From Shouchella rhizosphaerae (GTDB lineage: Bacteria; Bacillota; Bacilli; Bacillales; Bacillaceae_D): 64,000 nt of DNA. The DNA is taken from NCBI RefSeq assembly GCF_900142675.1, contig NZ_FRBS01000004.1, positions 350,380 to 414,379 on the forward strand, read 5' to 3'. Below are positions 45,076 through 53,495 of this stretch, in pieces (within the stretch, counting starts at the first letter, position 1; each line of letters starts with the position of its first letter). The notes under the pieces were generated by a model. The model saw only the letters and a program-made list of their open reading frames with translations. It searched no databases and was not told the DNA's origin. The position numbers were made by a program, and so were the translations under genes.

Positions 45076-45116
45076 AAAAAAACGAACAATGGGAAGTATA
45101 GCCCTCCCATTATTCG
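45076..45116 (-). terminator. Minus-strand terminator upstream of the purine permease promoter
   Basis: CGAACAATGGGA (45083-45094) pairs with TCCCATTATTCG (45105-45116) with one mismatch; on the minus strand TTTTTTTATA follows. It would stop transcripts running leftward past the 127-residue gene into the permease promoter. Confidence 0.72.
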
Positions 45117-45190
45117 TCTTCAACTTTGTTGGCTTCATTCCTAAAATCTAGTATACTAACAACACGATTTAATGAGGAGGATTGACATCG

Positions 45191-45574
45191 ATGTATGCCT
45201 GTAAAGTCACTTGCAGGACAACGCTTTACCACGATTTCGGCAATGGCACTCCTAACCTCGCCTCTACAAAAGCGCTGTTCCACGCCCATTATCAAAACCC
45301 TGTGTCTGATTGCCTCCGTGTTACGGATCTCTCAAACTATAAACATTGGAAAAACCAATTCAACGAAGTCGCGGCCACTGCACTCGTAGAAGTGCTTGTC
45401 CCCTATGAGCGTCATGTCGATTTCATCGAAGACTATGAATCACTGGCTTGCCGCCTATCACGCCGCCTTCTTCCTATTAAAGGGGCAGCGATACAAGTTA
45501 TTGAAAGCGAATGGCTCACTCCCAATCGTAGCGAAGGATTTTATCGAGAAAGCCAGCCTAAAAAGAAAATCTAG
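45191..45574 (+). CDS. Uncharacterised 127-residue protein
   Basis: Not recognised. The frame begins MYACKVTCRTTLYHDFGNG after GAGGAGG (10 bases) and is soluble, with no signal or membrane segment; the C-terminus is basic (ESQPKKKI). Cysteines occur at residues 4, 8 and about 41, and near residue 86, too few in a pattern to call a zinc site. An alternative TTG at 45182 is too close to the ribosome site. It lies alone between the divergent riboswitch-permease unit and the convergent phosphotransferase-like gene. The coding call rests on the strong ribosome site and frame length. Confidence 0.6.
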   Translation: MYACKVTCRTTLYHDFGNGTPNLASTKALFHAHYQNPVSDCLRVTDLSNYKHWKNQFNEVAATALVEVLVPYERHVDFIEDYESLACRLSRRLLPIKGAAIQVIESEWLTPNRSEGFYRESQPKKKI

Positions 45575-45632
45575 TAGAGGGCACACTCATGGCATATGTA
45601 GATTTCCATCAAAATGAGTAAGGAGGTGGCAG

Positions 45633-46553
45633 CTAAAAAAACATATCTGCCTTTTGCCGATACCAACTAGGGATGATTTCCGTAAAATCATGATGATCAT
45701 TCACCACGTCAAGAGAGTAGGCCAATAGCGTGTCATACTGTTCTTCGCTAGTCCGCTTTCCCCAAACGATGGCAGACACTATATGCATCGCGCTATACAG
45801 GGCATAAAGTTGCCAAAAACGCTCTCCTGGTTTTTCACCGTTATGGTAGCCGTCAATGGCACCAATGGAAAAGGGAATGCTTACTCGAATGGAAAAAAAG
45901 CCAAGTTTTTGCAAGTCATGAAGCGGATCGCCAAAGTCGAAGCGGCCAAAATCAACCAAACCGACAAAACGGTTACGGTCAATAATCATATTCGCCGGAT
46001 GAAAGTCATCGTGTTGGAAACGATTCGGACGCCCTTTCAGCAACCATTCATTTTCTCCAATATAGCCTGTTAACAACTGTTTAAGGGCAGGGTCAAGCTC
46101 TTCTATTTTTTCTAGCGCTGACAAATAGCGGTCGCTCTTTTGTTTTTTGGCTATTTCCCAAGAAGGCCAGTCCTGATCCGCTTCTATTTCATGCAGCTTA
46201 GCCAGCTCTTGCCCCGCCACAAAACCGATTTGGTATTGCTCCTTTTCAGACAGCGCCGGCAGTGCTTCTTCACCATCTTTTCCCGGCATGTAAGTCAGCA
46301 CCATATACGCTTTGCCATCAGCTGGCAAGTGGCCAAATGCCAATGCCTTGGGGACGAAATCAGAATGGGCGGCACATGTTTGAACTAGTTCAAATTCTTT
46401 TTTACGCCATTCTGCTTCCGTTAACGGAAATAGCCGGACTAGATAGGTTTCATCAAGTACATATTTTTCATCATTGGAAAACCCTTTGACGAGCTGGCGG
46501 ATAGACTTAGCCCCAGCGACGTACGGAATTCCTTCTAAAGTGTTTTTAAACAA
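45633..46553 (-). CDS. Aminoglycoside phosphotransferase-family (APH/choline-kinase-like) protein
   Basis: A 306-residue kinase-like protein. It has the catalytic loop FQHDDFHPANMIIDRNRFVGLVDFGRFDFGDPLHDL, where HDDFHPAN carries the catalytic Asp and Asn and DFG-like DFGRFDFGDP binds Mg. The N-terminal lobe has YLVRLFPLTEAEWRKKEFELVQ. Members phosphorylate aminoglycosides, macrolides or small metabolites; resistance cannot be inferred from this alone. The TTG at 46553, 7 bases after AAGGAGG, is chosen over 46583. It follows the MFS exporter gene by 42 bases on the same strand, probably as one operon. Confidence 0.82.
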   Translation of the reverse strand: MFKNTLEGIPYVAGAKSIRQLVKGFSNDEKYVLDETYLVRLFPLTEAEWRKKEFELVQTCAAHSDFVPKALAFGHLPADGKAYMVLTYMPGKDGEEALPALSEKEQYQIGFVAGQELAKLHEIEADQDWPSWEIAKKQKSDRYLSALEKIEELDPALKQLLTGYIGENEWLLKGRPNRFQHDDFHPANMIIDRNRFVGLVDFGRFDFGDPLHDLQKLGFFSIRVSIPFSIGAIDGYHNGEKPGERFWQLYALYSAMHIVSAIVWGKRTSEEQYDTLLAYSLDVVNDHHDFTEIIPSWYRQKADMFF

Positions 46554-46595
46554 ATGACCGCCTCCTTTTCTAAACGAAAACAACTTAGCAATGAC

Positions 46596-47843
46596 CTACC
46601 TTGCTTGTTGCCCCGTTTGCTCGTTTGTTGTTTGATCTTCAAAAAATGGTCGATTGCCTGGTCGGAAAACGGAAATCGCAAATAAACAGGCGAGGACAGC
46701 CATCGCAAGGGCGAGCACCACAATGGTTAGCCGTAAGGAAAACCAATCAGCCATCACGCCCACCGCTAAAATAAAAAGAATTTGAAAAATGCTTTGGCCT
46801 AATTGCATCATGCTTGTAACTCGCCCCATCATTTTTACTGGAATGTGGTTTTGATAAAAAGTCGCCATTCCAGCGTTCACAAATACGTTAAACAAGCCGA
46901 GAACGATAAAGCCAGCGGCAATGGACCAAAACGACCAAGAAAACGCGTACATGAGGTAACCTGCTGTCATTAAAAGGAGCCCACTGCCAATCATATGCCG
47001 CAACGGAATATGATTGGCAAACAACGCCAAAACGGCGGCGCCAACAATCGAACCGATCCCGGTAATACTAACAAGCAAACTATATTCAACTTGCGATAAA
47101 CCAACAACTTGCTGTGTAAAGACAACTTCTTGCGTATCCATGGCAAACGAAAACAACATAACTAGCAAAAAAACAACGTAAATGAATGTAATATATTGGT
47201 GGTTTCGCAAAAACGCGGCGACAGCAGTAAAATCTTTAGCAACTTGTGCAACCGTTAATTTTGGAACCGTTGCTTGGTTGATTTTCTCTGCCTTTGGCAA
47301 TAGTGCAAGGAAAATAGCAGCAACGACAAAAAACAAAGCATTTGCCCAAAGTGTCCAGGAAATAGAGGTTGCTAGAATCATAGCGCCGCCAATCGCAGGA
47401 CCGACAATAAACGCACTCGATGAACAAAACGAGCGAATGGCGTTAAAGCGCTTCCGCTTTTCAACAGGAACGAGCATGGTCGTATACGTCATCGAAGCTG
47501 GCGTAAAAAAAGATTGGGCCACACTTAAACAAACAAGAATCGAATAAATAATAGCGATGTTGGGGGCTAAAGGAAGCAAAGCAATAAAAGCGGCCCTAAG
47601 TCCGTATGTCACCATCATTACTGCCCGTTTGCTTCGGTAATCAATAAAACTCCCCGTCCAAAATTTCGTGCAAATGTTCACAATTGGGCTAACAATCCAC
47701 AACCCGGCTACGGCGGCAGCCGAACCAGTCATGTCAAAGACAATAATATTAATCACCACTAAATAAACAAAATCACCAATGTTGGCAATACCGATCGAAG
47801 CAAGCAAAATCGCTAACTTGCGCCACTCTTTTTTCTTTTCCAT
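46596..47843 (-). CDS. MFS transporter (12-segment, drug-exporter-like)
   Basis: A 415-residue major facilitator with 12 predicted segments. Seen are NIGDFVYLVVINIIVFDMTGSAAAVAGLW, the loop motif FIDYRSKRAVMMVTYGLRA, and a long central loop (KAEKINQATVPKLTVAQVAKDF). The type resembles MefA-like and enterobactin-exporter-like carriers. The ATG follows GGGGGGAAGG. A kinase-like gene follows in the same operon, so the pair may handle one compound, either as export plus inactivation or in metabolism. Confidence 0.83.
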   Translation of the reverse strand: MEKKKEWRKLAILLASIGIANIGDFVYLVVINIIVFDMTGSAAAVAGLWIVSPIVNICTKFWTGSFIDYRSKRAVMMVTYGLRAAFIALLPLAPNIAIIYSILVCLSVAQSFFTPASMTYTTMLVPVEKRKRFNAIRSFCSSSAFIVGPAIGGAMILATSISWTLWANALFFVVAAIFLALLPKAEKINQATVPKLTVAQVAKDFTAVAAFLRNHQYITFIYVVFLLVMLFSFAMDTQEVVFTQQVVGLSQVEYSLLVSITGIGSIVGAAVLALFANHIPLRHMIGSGLLLMTAGYLMYAFSWSFWSIAAGFIVLGLFNVFVNAGMATFYQNHIPVKMMGRVTSMMQLGQSIFQILFILAVGVMADWFSLRLTIVVLALAMAVLACLFAISVFRPGNRPFFEDQTTNEQTGQQAR

Positions 47844-47921
47844 CCTTCCCCCCTGCTTTGCCCTCTATAGGAAAGAATACCGAAGAAAGAACATTCACGC
47901 AACCATCTTTTTACAAACAAA

Positions 47922-47943
47922 AGCCAACCCGAATAGGTTGGCT
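47922..47943 (-). terminator. Terminator of the YfhD-type gene
   Basis: AGCCAACC (47922-47929) pairs with GGTTGGCT (47936-47943); TTTTGTTTG follows on the minus strand. Confidence 0.78.
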
Positions 47944-47951
47944 AATATGCG

Positions 47952-48143
47952 TTATGCTTCGTTATCAGGGTTGGCGCGTCTGTCAGCAGCGGCAGCCCGT
48001 TGTTGAGCCTCTATATCGTCTTGGTCCGCAAGTTCGGCGGAATATTCTTCGTCAATTCCATCACTTATGATTTCCTGTTTTGGCGTTTGCGACAATTTAG
48101 CTTTGTCTTTATGTTTATTATTACGAGACTGTCCTCTTGTCAA
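47952..48143 (-). CDS. YfhD-family small hydrophilic protein
   Basis: A 63-residue, highly charged protein. Its C-terminal half reads DEEYSAELADQDDIEAQQRAAAADRRA, the core of the bacillus YfhD family, preceded by a KDKAKLSQTPK basic stretch. The function is unknown. ATG codons at 48182 and 48167 lack ribosome sites, whereas AAAGGAG lies 10 bases before the TTG at 48143, which gives the usual length of about 63. Confidence 0.8.
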   Translation of the reverse strand: MTRGQSRNNKHKDKAKLSQTPKQEIISDGIDEEYSAELADQDDIEAQQRAAAADRRANPDNEA

Positions 48144-48253
48144 TTCACCATCACTCCTTTGTTCCATAACATTTCCATTCAAATTGCTTTCTATGCATAT
48201 TTAAAAAGAAACAGAAGAGTGACCCGCTCGTTTTTACAGAAATGACAGTTGGT

Positions 48254-48643
48254 TTACTCCCCTTTCTGGTAGCTGCTTTCTGCATTCCTTTTTACTTCAT
48301 CGATCCCTTTTCCAAGCCCTGCATGAATCGTCGCCACATATCCTCCTTCGATTAAAGGTGCGTCGCTAATCATGATCGTTCGGTTCGGCTCAAACTCTTG
48401 TGCCATTTCCGCATTCATTTTCGCACTTCCTATATCGTAGAAAACCAAAATATCATGATCACTTGGTATTCTGTCTATAACTGTGCGAATCCGTTCGATG
48501 CTTGTGCCGATCTCTCCGTCTTCCAAACCGCCACAAGCATAAATACCAACATCACGGTTTGCTTGTTGCATCAATGCTTGGGCGCCGTCCGCCAGTGCTT
48601 CCACATGGGAAATAAGCAAAATCGCTACACGTCTGTCTGCCAT
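48254..48643 (-). CDS. dhaM: PTS-dependent dihydroxyacetone kinase, phosphotransferase subunit DhaM
   Basis: A 129-residue EIIA-mannose-type domain: AILLISHVEALADGAQALM carries the phosphorylated His13, and DHDILVFYDIGSAKMNAEMA and DAPLIEGGYVATIHAG follow the family. It passes phosphate from HPr to the ADP bound on DhaL. It is a single-domain form, without the fused HPr/EI parts found in E. coli DhaM. It lies 3 bases after dhaL and ends the dhaK-dhaL-dhaM operon. Confidence 0.92.
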   Translation of the reverse strand: MADRRVAILLISHVEALADGAQALMQQANRDVGIYACGGLEDGEIGTSIERIRTVIDRIPSDHDILVFYDIGSAKMNAEMAQEFEPNRTIMISDAPLIEGGYVATIHAGLGKGIDEVKRNAESSYQKGE

Positions 48644-48646
48644 ACA

Positions 48647-49261
48647 TCACTCACCTGCCTTCATTGTGTTGCATAGCGTTTTAAACAAATAATAGCTTGA
48701 GACTGCCCCAGGATCGATATGGCCTACTGACTGCTCGCCTAAAATCGCGCCCCGGCCACGTTTGACGACCATATCCTTCGTTGCTTCCATCCCTTCTCTA
48801 GCAGACGCTTCCAACTGGTTCCAATCCATGCCGGTTTCCTTTGCTTCATTCGCCACCGTGGACCAAACATCAAGAAGTGTCCCTTCTCCTGGCGCGGCCT
48901 TTCCGCGCTGGGCGATGCCTTCAGCTGCTTGTTTGAGAGCAACCACCATCGTCTCATCATCAAGTGTCTGTTTTCCTTTGCATGCAGCGGACATACGTAA
49001 AAACGCGGTACCGTATAAAGGTCCTGACGCTCCTCCTACTTTTGAAATGAGAATGGTAGCGACTTTTTGCAGCAATGCCGCCGGCTCATCCTCCTCCTTT
49101 ATGTTTGGCAGCTCGGAAAGCACTGCTTGAAAGCCGCGATGCATGTTAATGCCATGATCCCCATCCCCTAATGCTTGGTCTAATTTCGACAATTCGTCTC
49201 TGTTGTCCGCAATAACAGCCGCCAGTTCTGTTAACCATTGTTTAAGCTGTGTTGTATTCAT
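48647..49261 (-). CDS. dhaL: Dihydroxyacetone kinase subunit DhaL
   Basis: A 204-residue all-helical nucleotide-binding subunit. DQALGDGDHGINMHRGF holds the Asp ligands for Mg-ADP, and GGASGPLYGTAF is the phosphate-contact loop; GRGAILGEQSVGHIDPGAVS closes it. The ATG at 49261 is 6-7 bases after AGAGGAGGAAC; the frame to 49294 lacks a site. It transfers phosphate to dihydroxyacetone held on DhaK. Confidence 0.94.
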   Translation of the reverse strand: MNTTQLKQWLTELAAVIADNRDELSKLDQALGDGDHGINMHRGFQAVLSELPNIKEEDEPAALLQKVATILISKVGGASGPLYGTAFLRMSAACKGKQTLDDETMVVALKQAAEGIAQRGKAAPGEGTLLDVWSTVANEAKETGMDWNQLEASAREGMEATKDMVVKRGRGAILGEQSVGHIDPGAVSSYYLFKTLCNTMKAGE

Positions 49262-49313
49262 ACCGGTTCCTCCTCTGTCAAAATGATCGCCCATTGTTTC
49301 AAAAACGAGTTGC

Positions 49314-50291
49314 TTACGATTGCCATTGCACGGTCCTTGCCTCTGCTTGTAAGTAAGGCGCTAACTCGTCATCGACAACAAACAACGTCAAGGAAATGCC
49401 TGCCATATCAAGGCTTGTCATATAATCGCCTACATAGGTGGCATGTATTTTATAGGACTGCTTATCTAGTTCAGCTAGCACGTCACGAGCAAAACTGTAC
49501 TGCTCTACTAACGGCGTGCTGCCCATGCCGTTAATAAGGACAGCTAGTGGATCAGAGCCAGGCAATTCAGCGGCCACTTTCGACACGAGCAGTTTGGCAA
49601 TTTCTTGCGATGGAGCGACTTTTTCTCGATACATCCCTCTTTCACCATGTATGCCAATGCCGACTTCCATCTCGTCTTCTGCCAAAGCAAAGCTAGGTTG
49701 GTCAACGCCAGGCAATGAACAAGGCGTTAAAGCCACACTCATGCTGCGGATACGGCTTATTGCTTTTTCAGCGACTTCCTTTACTTTCGTTAAACTAGCG
49801 CCCGTTTCTGCACAAGCTCCTGCAATTTTATGGACAAGAACCGTGCCAGCGATGCCACGCCGTTGTGCTGGATCAGCCACAGCTACATCATCGTTAACGA
49901 CCACCATTTCTGTCTGAATACCTTGTGCCTCAGCCATTTCCATCGCCATTTCTGCATTCATTCGATCGCCGTTGTAATTTTTTATGACAAGAAGCACACC
50001 TTTTCCTTGGTTGGCTGCTTCAATCGCCGCTAAAAATTGATCAGCCCCTGGCGAAGTAAAGACTTCACCGCATACGGCAGCATCGAGCATCCCTTGACCA
50101 ACATAACCTGCATGAGCAGGCTCATGGCCACTGCCCCCTCCGCTAATAACACCGACTTTATCCGTTTTTGGCTGCTTACGGACAACCACATTGCTATTTG
50201 GAAGGCGTTTCAATTGACTCGTATGAACAGCAGTAAACCCATCTAGGAAATCGGACACTAACTGATTCGGATCGTTCAACAATTTTTTCAT
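49314..50291 (-). CDS. dhaK: Dihydroxyacetone kinase subunit DhaK
   Basis: A 325-residue substrate-binding subunit. It contains GVISGGGSGHEPAHAGYVGQGMLDAAVCGEVFTSPG, and GIHGERG with His215, which holds dihydroxyacetone covalently as a hemiaminal. It is the first gene of dhaKLM. AAGGAGAGGGG precedes the ATG. With DhaL and DhaM it phosphorylates dihydroxyacetone using PEP via the PTS, feeding glycolysis. No adjacent regulator of the DhaR or DhaS type is seen. Confidence 0.94.
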   Translation of the reverse strand: MKKLLNDPNQLVSDFLDGFTAVHTSQLKRLPNSNVVVRKQPKTDKVGVISGGGSGHEPAHAGYVGQGMLDAAVCGEVFTSPGADQFLAAIEAANQGKGVLLVIKNYNGDRMNAEMAMEMAEAQGIQTEMVVVNDDVAVADPAQRRGIAGTVLVHKIAGACAETGASLTKVKEVAEKAISRIRSMSVALTPCSLPGVDQPSFALAEDEMEVGIGIHGERGMYREKVAPSQEIAKLLVSKVAAELPGSDPLAVLINGMGSTPLVEQYSFARDVLAELDKQSYKIHATYVGDYMTSLDMAGISLTLFVVDDELAPYLQAEARTVQWQS

Positions 50292-50545
50292 TTTTATATT
50301 CCCCTCTCCTTAATGAGCAAATCGATGCTTATCATATAATTATTCGCATACATCTATATTCCCTGCCGCGCCAATCAGTAATCAAATGATCTGTGACAGT
50401 TTTTCTAATCCCTTAATTGCGAAATGCCTTAAAGATCTCAGCGAACAATCATATGAACATTTGTTTCACATTTTTAAGAGTCGTTTGATTGTATAATCTG
50501 TATAAAAGTATATAAGCAAAAACGGTTAAGAAAGGATGATGACAA

Positions 50546-51070
50546 CTGAGCAACTACGCGAATAAACAAGCTTTGATTGATGAAATAATGAAAAGAGCAA
50601 CGTTATTCATGAATGAATTTCATGCTATTGATGATCTTGATAAAGATGTATTCGTAAAAGAAGTGGACCGAACGCCAGCCCAGATGATTGCCTACCAATT
50701 AGGCTGGATCAATTTAATCCTCTCTTGGGAACAAGATAATAAGGATGGAAAGCACGTCATAACACCAACGGAAAATTATAAATGGAATAACCTTGGTGGC
50801 CTTTATCAACGTTTTTACGACAAATACGCAGCGTGTTCCCTTGAAACATTAATTGACCTGTTTCAACAAGATGTTTATAAAATCGTTCAATTAGTTGAGA
50901 GCTATAGCGACGAAGAATTATTTGAACCAGGTGGTAGACAATGGGCGACTTCTACGCCAGCCAATTGGCCCATTTGGAAATGGATTCATATCAATACAGT
51001 GGCTCCATTTAAAAGCTTTCGAACGAAAATTAGAAAGTGGAAAAAGATGAAAGGGCTAGGATCAAAGTAA
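50546..51070 (+). CDS. DfsB/ClbS (DUF1706) four-helix protein with apparent CTG start
   Basis: A 174-residue protein of the DinB-like four-helix DfsB/ClbS/DUF1706 family. Read from the CTG at 50546 it begins LSNYANKQALIDEIMKRATLFMNEF, the usual start of this family (M-x-x-Y-x-N-K-x-x-L-I). Later parts include TPAQMIAYQLGWINLILSWEQD and a C-terminal PANWPIWKWIHINTVAPFKSFRTKIRKW. An in-frame stop lies two codons before the CTG, and ATG codons upstream are in other frames. A TTG at 50573 is the only other nearby start but removes conserved residues. AAGAAAGGATG is the ribosome site. The role is unknown; ClbS relatives protect against a genotoxin. Confidence 0.75.
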   Translation: MSNYANKQALIDEIMKRATLFMNEFHAIDDLDKDVFVKEVDRTPAQMIAYQLGWINLILSWEQDNKDGKHVITPTENYKWNNLGGLYQRFYDKYAACSLETLIDLFQQDVYKIVQLVESYSDEELFEPGGRQWATSTPANWPIWKWIHINTVAPFKSFRTKIRKWKKMKGLGSK

Positions 51071-51423
51071 CCGAAATATCTAAAAATAGTTATTCAAAAA
51101 GTGTAGTTTTTTATGATTACTATTTGATTCAAGTTCGCTGTACCTATTTAAACTTCTATTAATATTGAGATCTTAAAAACGGATTGGCTTAGGATAGACA
51201 TCTATAAAAAGTTAATCCGTTTTCATTTTGTGCGCTCATTTCCCATAAAAACACAGTGTTATGAATCATCTCCTATCGATCCCCTTTTAACGCCATTTAA
51301 TGGTCATCCCCTCCTCTACTTAATGGATTGCTGAACCTTTTCACTTCACCAACGCATACGCCACACCAATATAGTAAACCGGATAACTAATAACAAAAAA
51401 ATATTTTCACACATTTTTAAGGG
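51071..51423. other. Intergenic region after the DfsB-like gene
   Basis: No gene was found. It holds a long-loop terminator, AAAACGGATT (51176-51185) with AATCCGTTTT (51214-51223), followed by CATTTTG, serving the DfsB-like gene. The rest is AT-rich sequence without recognised sites. Confidence 0.55.
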
Positions 51424-51472
51424 TTGAATTCTTATTAAAAAAGTCATACAATCAATATTGTTAACCAGTTAA
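51424..51472 (+). promoter_or_regulatory. Promoter and candidate MarR operator of the marR-MFS operon
   Basis: -35 TTGAAT (51424-51429), 17 bases, -10 TACAAT (51447-51452). TTAACCAGTTAA (51461-51472) is an inverted repeat (TTAAC/GTTAA) at the expected start point, a typical place for MarR autoregulation. Confidence 0.68.
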
Positions 51473-51495
51473 TAAAATAAAGATAGGTGAATCAA

Positions 51496-51957
51496 ATGAA
51501 TAAAAAAGAACAAGCACTCGAAGCACTGGAACAAGTCATTAAAGAAAGAGAAGCCGCTGACAGAAGAAGGAAGGCAATGAAAGGCAGCCAGGAGGAATCG
51601 ATTGTTTCTGATTGGACACTGACTCAATTACACATTGTGGCGATTGTAAAAGAACAAGAACGAGCAAATAATACCATGCTCGCAGAACATTTAAACGTAT
51701 CGAAGCCAGCTATTACAAAAGCAGTAAAGAAATTATTGGATCAGCAAATCCTGGAGAAGACACAACAAGCAGATAACAAAAAAGAAGTATATTACCGTCT
51801 AACGAAATCAGGAGAGATGCTCGCCTTTATCCATAGTCAATTGCATGAACAGGCAAGGAATCGCTATATGCGCATCTTTGCTGAATTTAATTCAACAGAA
51901 TTAGAGACAATTATTCGTTTTTTACATGCTCTTGCAGAAAATATCAAGTCACATTAA
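51496..51957 (+). CDS. MarR-family regulator
   Basis: A 153-residue winged-helix regulator: WTLTQLHIVAIVKEQERANNTMLAEHLNVSKPAITKAVKKLLDQQILEKTQQADNKKEVYYRLTKSGEMLAF, with the beta-wing around DNKKEVYYRLT. The ATG at 51496 follows AGGTGAATCAA. It ends 22 bases before the MFS gene and probably represses it, inducible by the exporter's substrate. Confidence 0.9.
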   Translation: MNKKEQALEALEQVIKEREAADRRRKAMKGSQEESIVSDWTLTQLHIVAIVKEQERANNTMLAEHLNVSKPAITKAVKKLLDQQILEKTQQADNKKEVYYRLTKSGEMLAFIHSQLHEQARNRYMRIFAEFNSTELETIIRFLHALAENIKSH

Positions 51958-51979
51958 AAATGGAAGAAGGAAACGAGGT

Positions 51980-53164
51980 ATGTTACGGCAACAGGCTTAT
52001 GGAAAAATGCTTATACTATCTTTGTTGAGCATTAGCAGTTTTTTCGCTTCCTTGAATCAAAATATTTATACACCGGTCATTCCCCTTATTCGAGATTCTT
52101 TTAACGTGTCGATTCATTGGGTAAACTTCACAGTGAGCAGCTTCATTCTGACTATAGCGCTTGTACAAATCTGTTTAGGCTCAGTGGTCGATCGAAAAAA
52201 TCAGAAAAGGTTATTAATACTAGGTGTTGTCTTAATGGGGATCTCGACGACCATTTGTGCGTTTACAGATGATTTTCTGCTCTTTACAATTTGTAGGCTC
52301 ATTCAAGCGGTTGGTGCTGGAATTATTCCACTGGTAACAATCACTATGATTTCACACGTATTTGAAGGGGAAGAAAGAGGAAACGCAATGGGTACTTATC
52401 AAATCGTACTGACTCTTGCCCCAGCGCTTTCTCCAGTACTCGGCGGATTAGTAGGAGAGTACTTTGGTTACGAAGGAATCTTTCTATTTCTTTCGGTTAT
52501 TTGTGTTATATTGCTTTTGTCTATGATGTACGGACTTCCTGACAGCGGTTATAAAATAGAGTATTCACAAAAGCAAGACCATTTTTTACAGACGTACCGT
52601 TCCGTTTTTTCTAATCGTGTTGTTTTTATGATGATGTTGATAAGCTTCTTTGTATTTTTTATATACTTTGCCATTCTCGTGTTTTTACCACTATTACTTC
52701 GGGATCATTATCACGTTGATTTACAATATATCGGATTATTGTATTTACCTCTAACTGTAAGCATGATTTTAGGCAGTGTGCTCTTTAAAAAGTTACAAAG
52801 AAAAATAGCATTAGGTAAGCTGTATAGAGCCACTCTGTTTGTCATGCCAGCGTTGATTATCCTTTTTGGCATATTCCATACGAAAACGATTATCGGTTTA
52901 AGCACGTTGTTGTTTTTATATGGCGTCACTATCGGTTTTGCGCCCCCATTGTTTTCGACAATGATCAGTAATAAAATTTCAGAATATAGAGGTGCTGCCT
53001 TAGGAATGTTTAATTTTATCCGTTATTCTGGCATGGCCATCGGCGGTATGTTTACAGGATTCAGTCAAGTTCTACCGAGTACACTTATCTTTATTTCTTT
53101 AGGCATTTTGCTTTTGATTGTTTCACTATGCCAGTATCCTCTTTTCATGAGAAAAGATTTGTGA
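51980..53164 (+). CDS. MFS multidrug-type transporter (DHA1)
   Basis: A 394-residue 12-segment exporter. It shows FFASLNQNIYTPVIPLIRDSFNVSIHWVNFTVSSFIL, motif A-like GSVVDRKNQKRLLILG, and RLIQAVGAGIIPLVTITMISHVFEGEERGNAMGTYQIVLTLAPALSPVLGG (motif C region with APALSPVLGG). It is like DHA1 antiporters for tetracycline or other drugs. The start at 51980 follows AAGGAAACGAGGT; the frame start at 51926 lies in marR. It is controlled with marR. Confidence 0.87.
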   Translation: MLRQQAYGKMLILSLLSISSFFASLNQNIYTPVIPLIRDSFNVSIHWVNFTVSSFILTIALVQICLGSVVDRKNQKRLLILGVVLMGISTTICAFTDDFLLFTICRLIQAVGAGIIPLVTITMISHVFEGEERGNAMGTYQIVLTLAPALSPVLGGLVGEYFGYEGIFLFLSVICVILLLSMMYGLPDSGYKIEYSQKQDHFLQTYRSVFSNRVVFMMMLISFFVFFIYFAILVFLPLLLRDHYHVDLQYIGLLYLPLTVSMILGSVLFKKLQRKIALGKLYRATLFVMPALIILFGIFHTKTIIGLSTLLFLYGVTIGFAPPLFSTMISNKISEYRGAALGMFNFIRYSGMAIGGMFTGFSQVLPSTLIFISLGILLLIVSLCQYPLFMRKDL

Positions 53165-53310
53165 CAGACTGAAGTCTCCTATTTTATTTTCAAGGCTAGA
53201 ATCGTTGATTTCTTTTTTGTTAGGATAACTTTCTCCTGTATTTGGAGGTGGTCGTCACATATTTTATAGGTATTGACTTTTGACGAGCCAAGAGGGGGCG
53301 GGTGTAGCAA

Positions 53311-53370
53311 AATTGTCAACTCCTTAAATTCCTTCCGTTCGCTCCAGTCAGACATTTACCGTTGACAATT
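53311..53370. repeat. Small inverted-repeat element, possible IS30-end derivative
   Basis: AATTGTCAAC (53311-53320) and GTTGACAATT (53361-53370) are perfect 10-base inverted ends around 40 bases. AAATTGTCAACTC here matches the end of the IS30-family remnant near 62552 (AAATTGTCAATTC) at 12 of 13 bases, so the element may be a short non-autonomous derivative. No target duplication was established. Confidence 0.4.
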
Positions 53371-53410
53371 GCCACTTTTTTTCTTCTGCAGCAAGTTTCA
53401 CTTTGGCCCA

Positions 53411-53440
53411 AGAAAAAATAAAAAGAGCAGCACATGCTGC
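53411..53440 (-). terminator. Terminator of the sigma/anti-sigma operon
   Basis: GCAGC (53427-53431) pairs with GCTGC (53436-53440) across ACAT, extended by G-A and A-C flanks; TCTTTTTATTTTTT follows on the minus strand. Confidence 0.7.
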
Positions 53441-53495
53441 CCTTCCGATCTTCAACAATCGCGCCCGATTACGGTATAACTTCTATCCCACTAAA

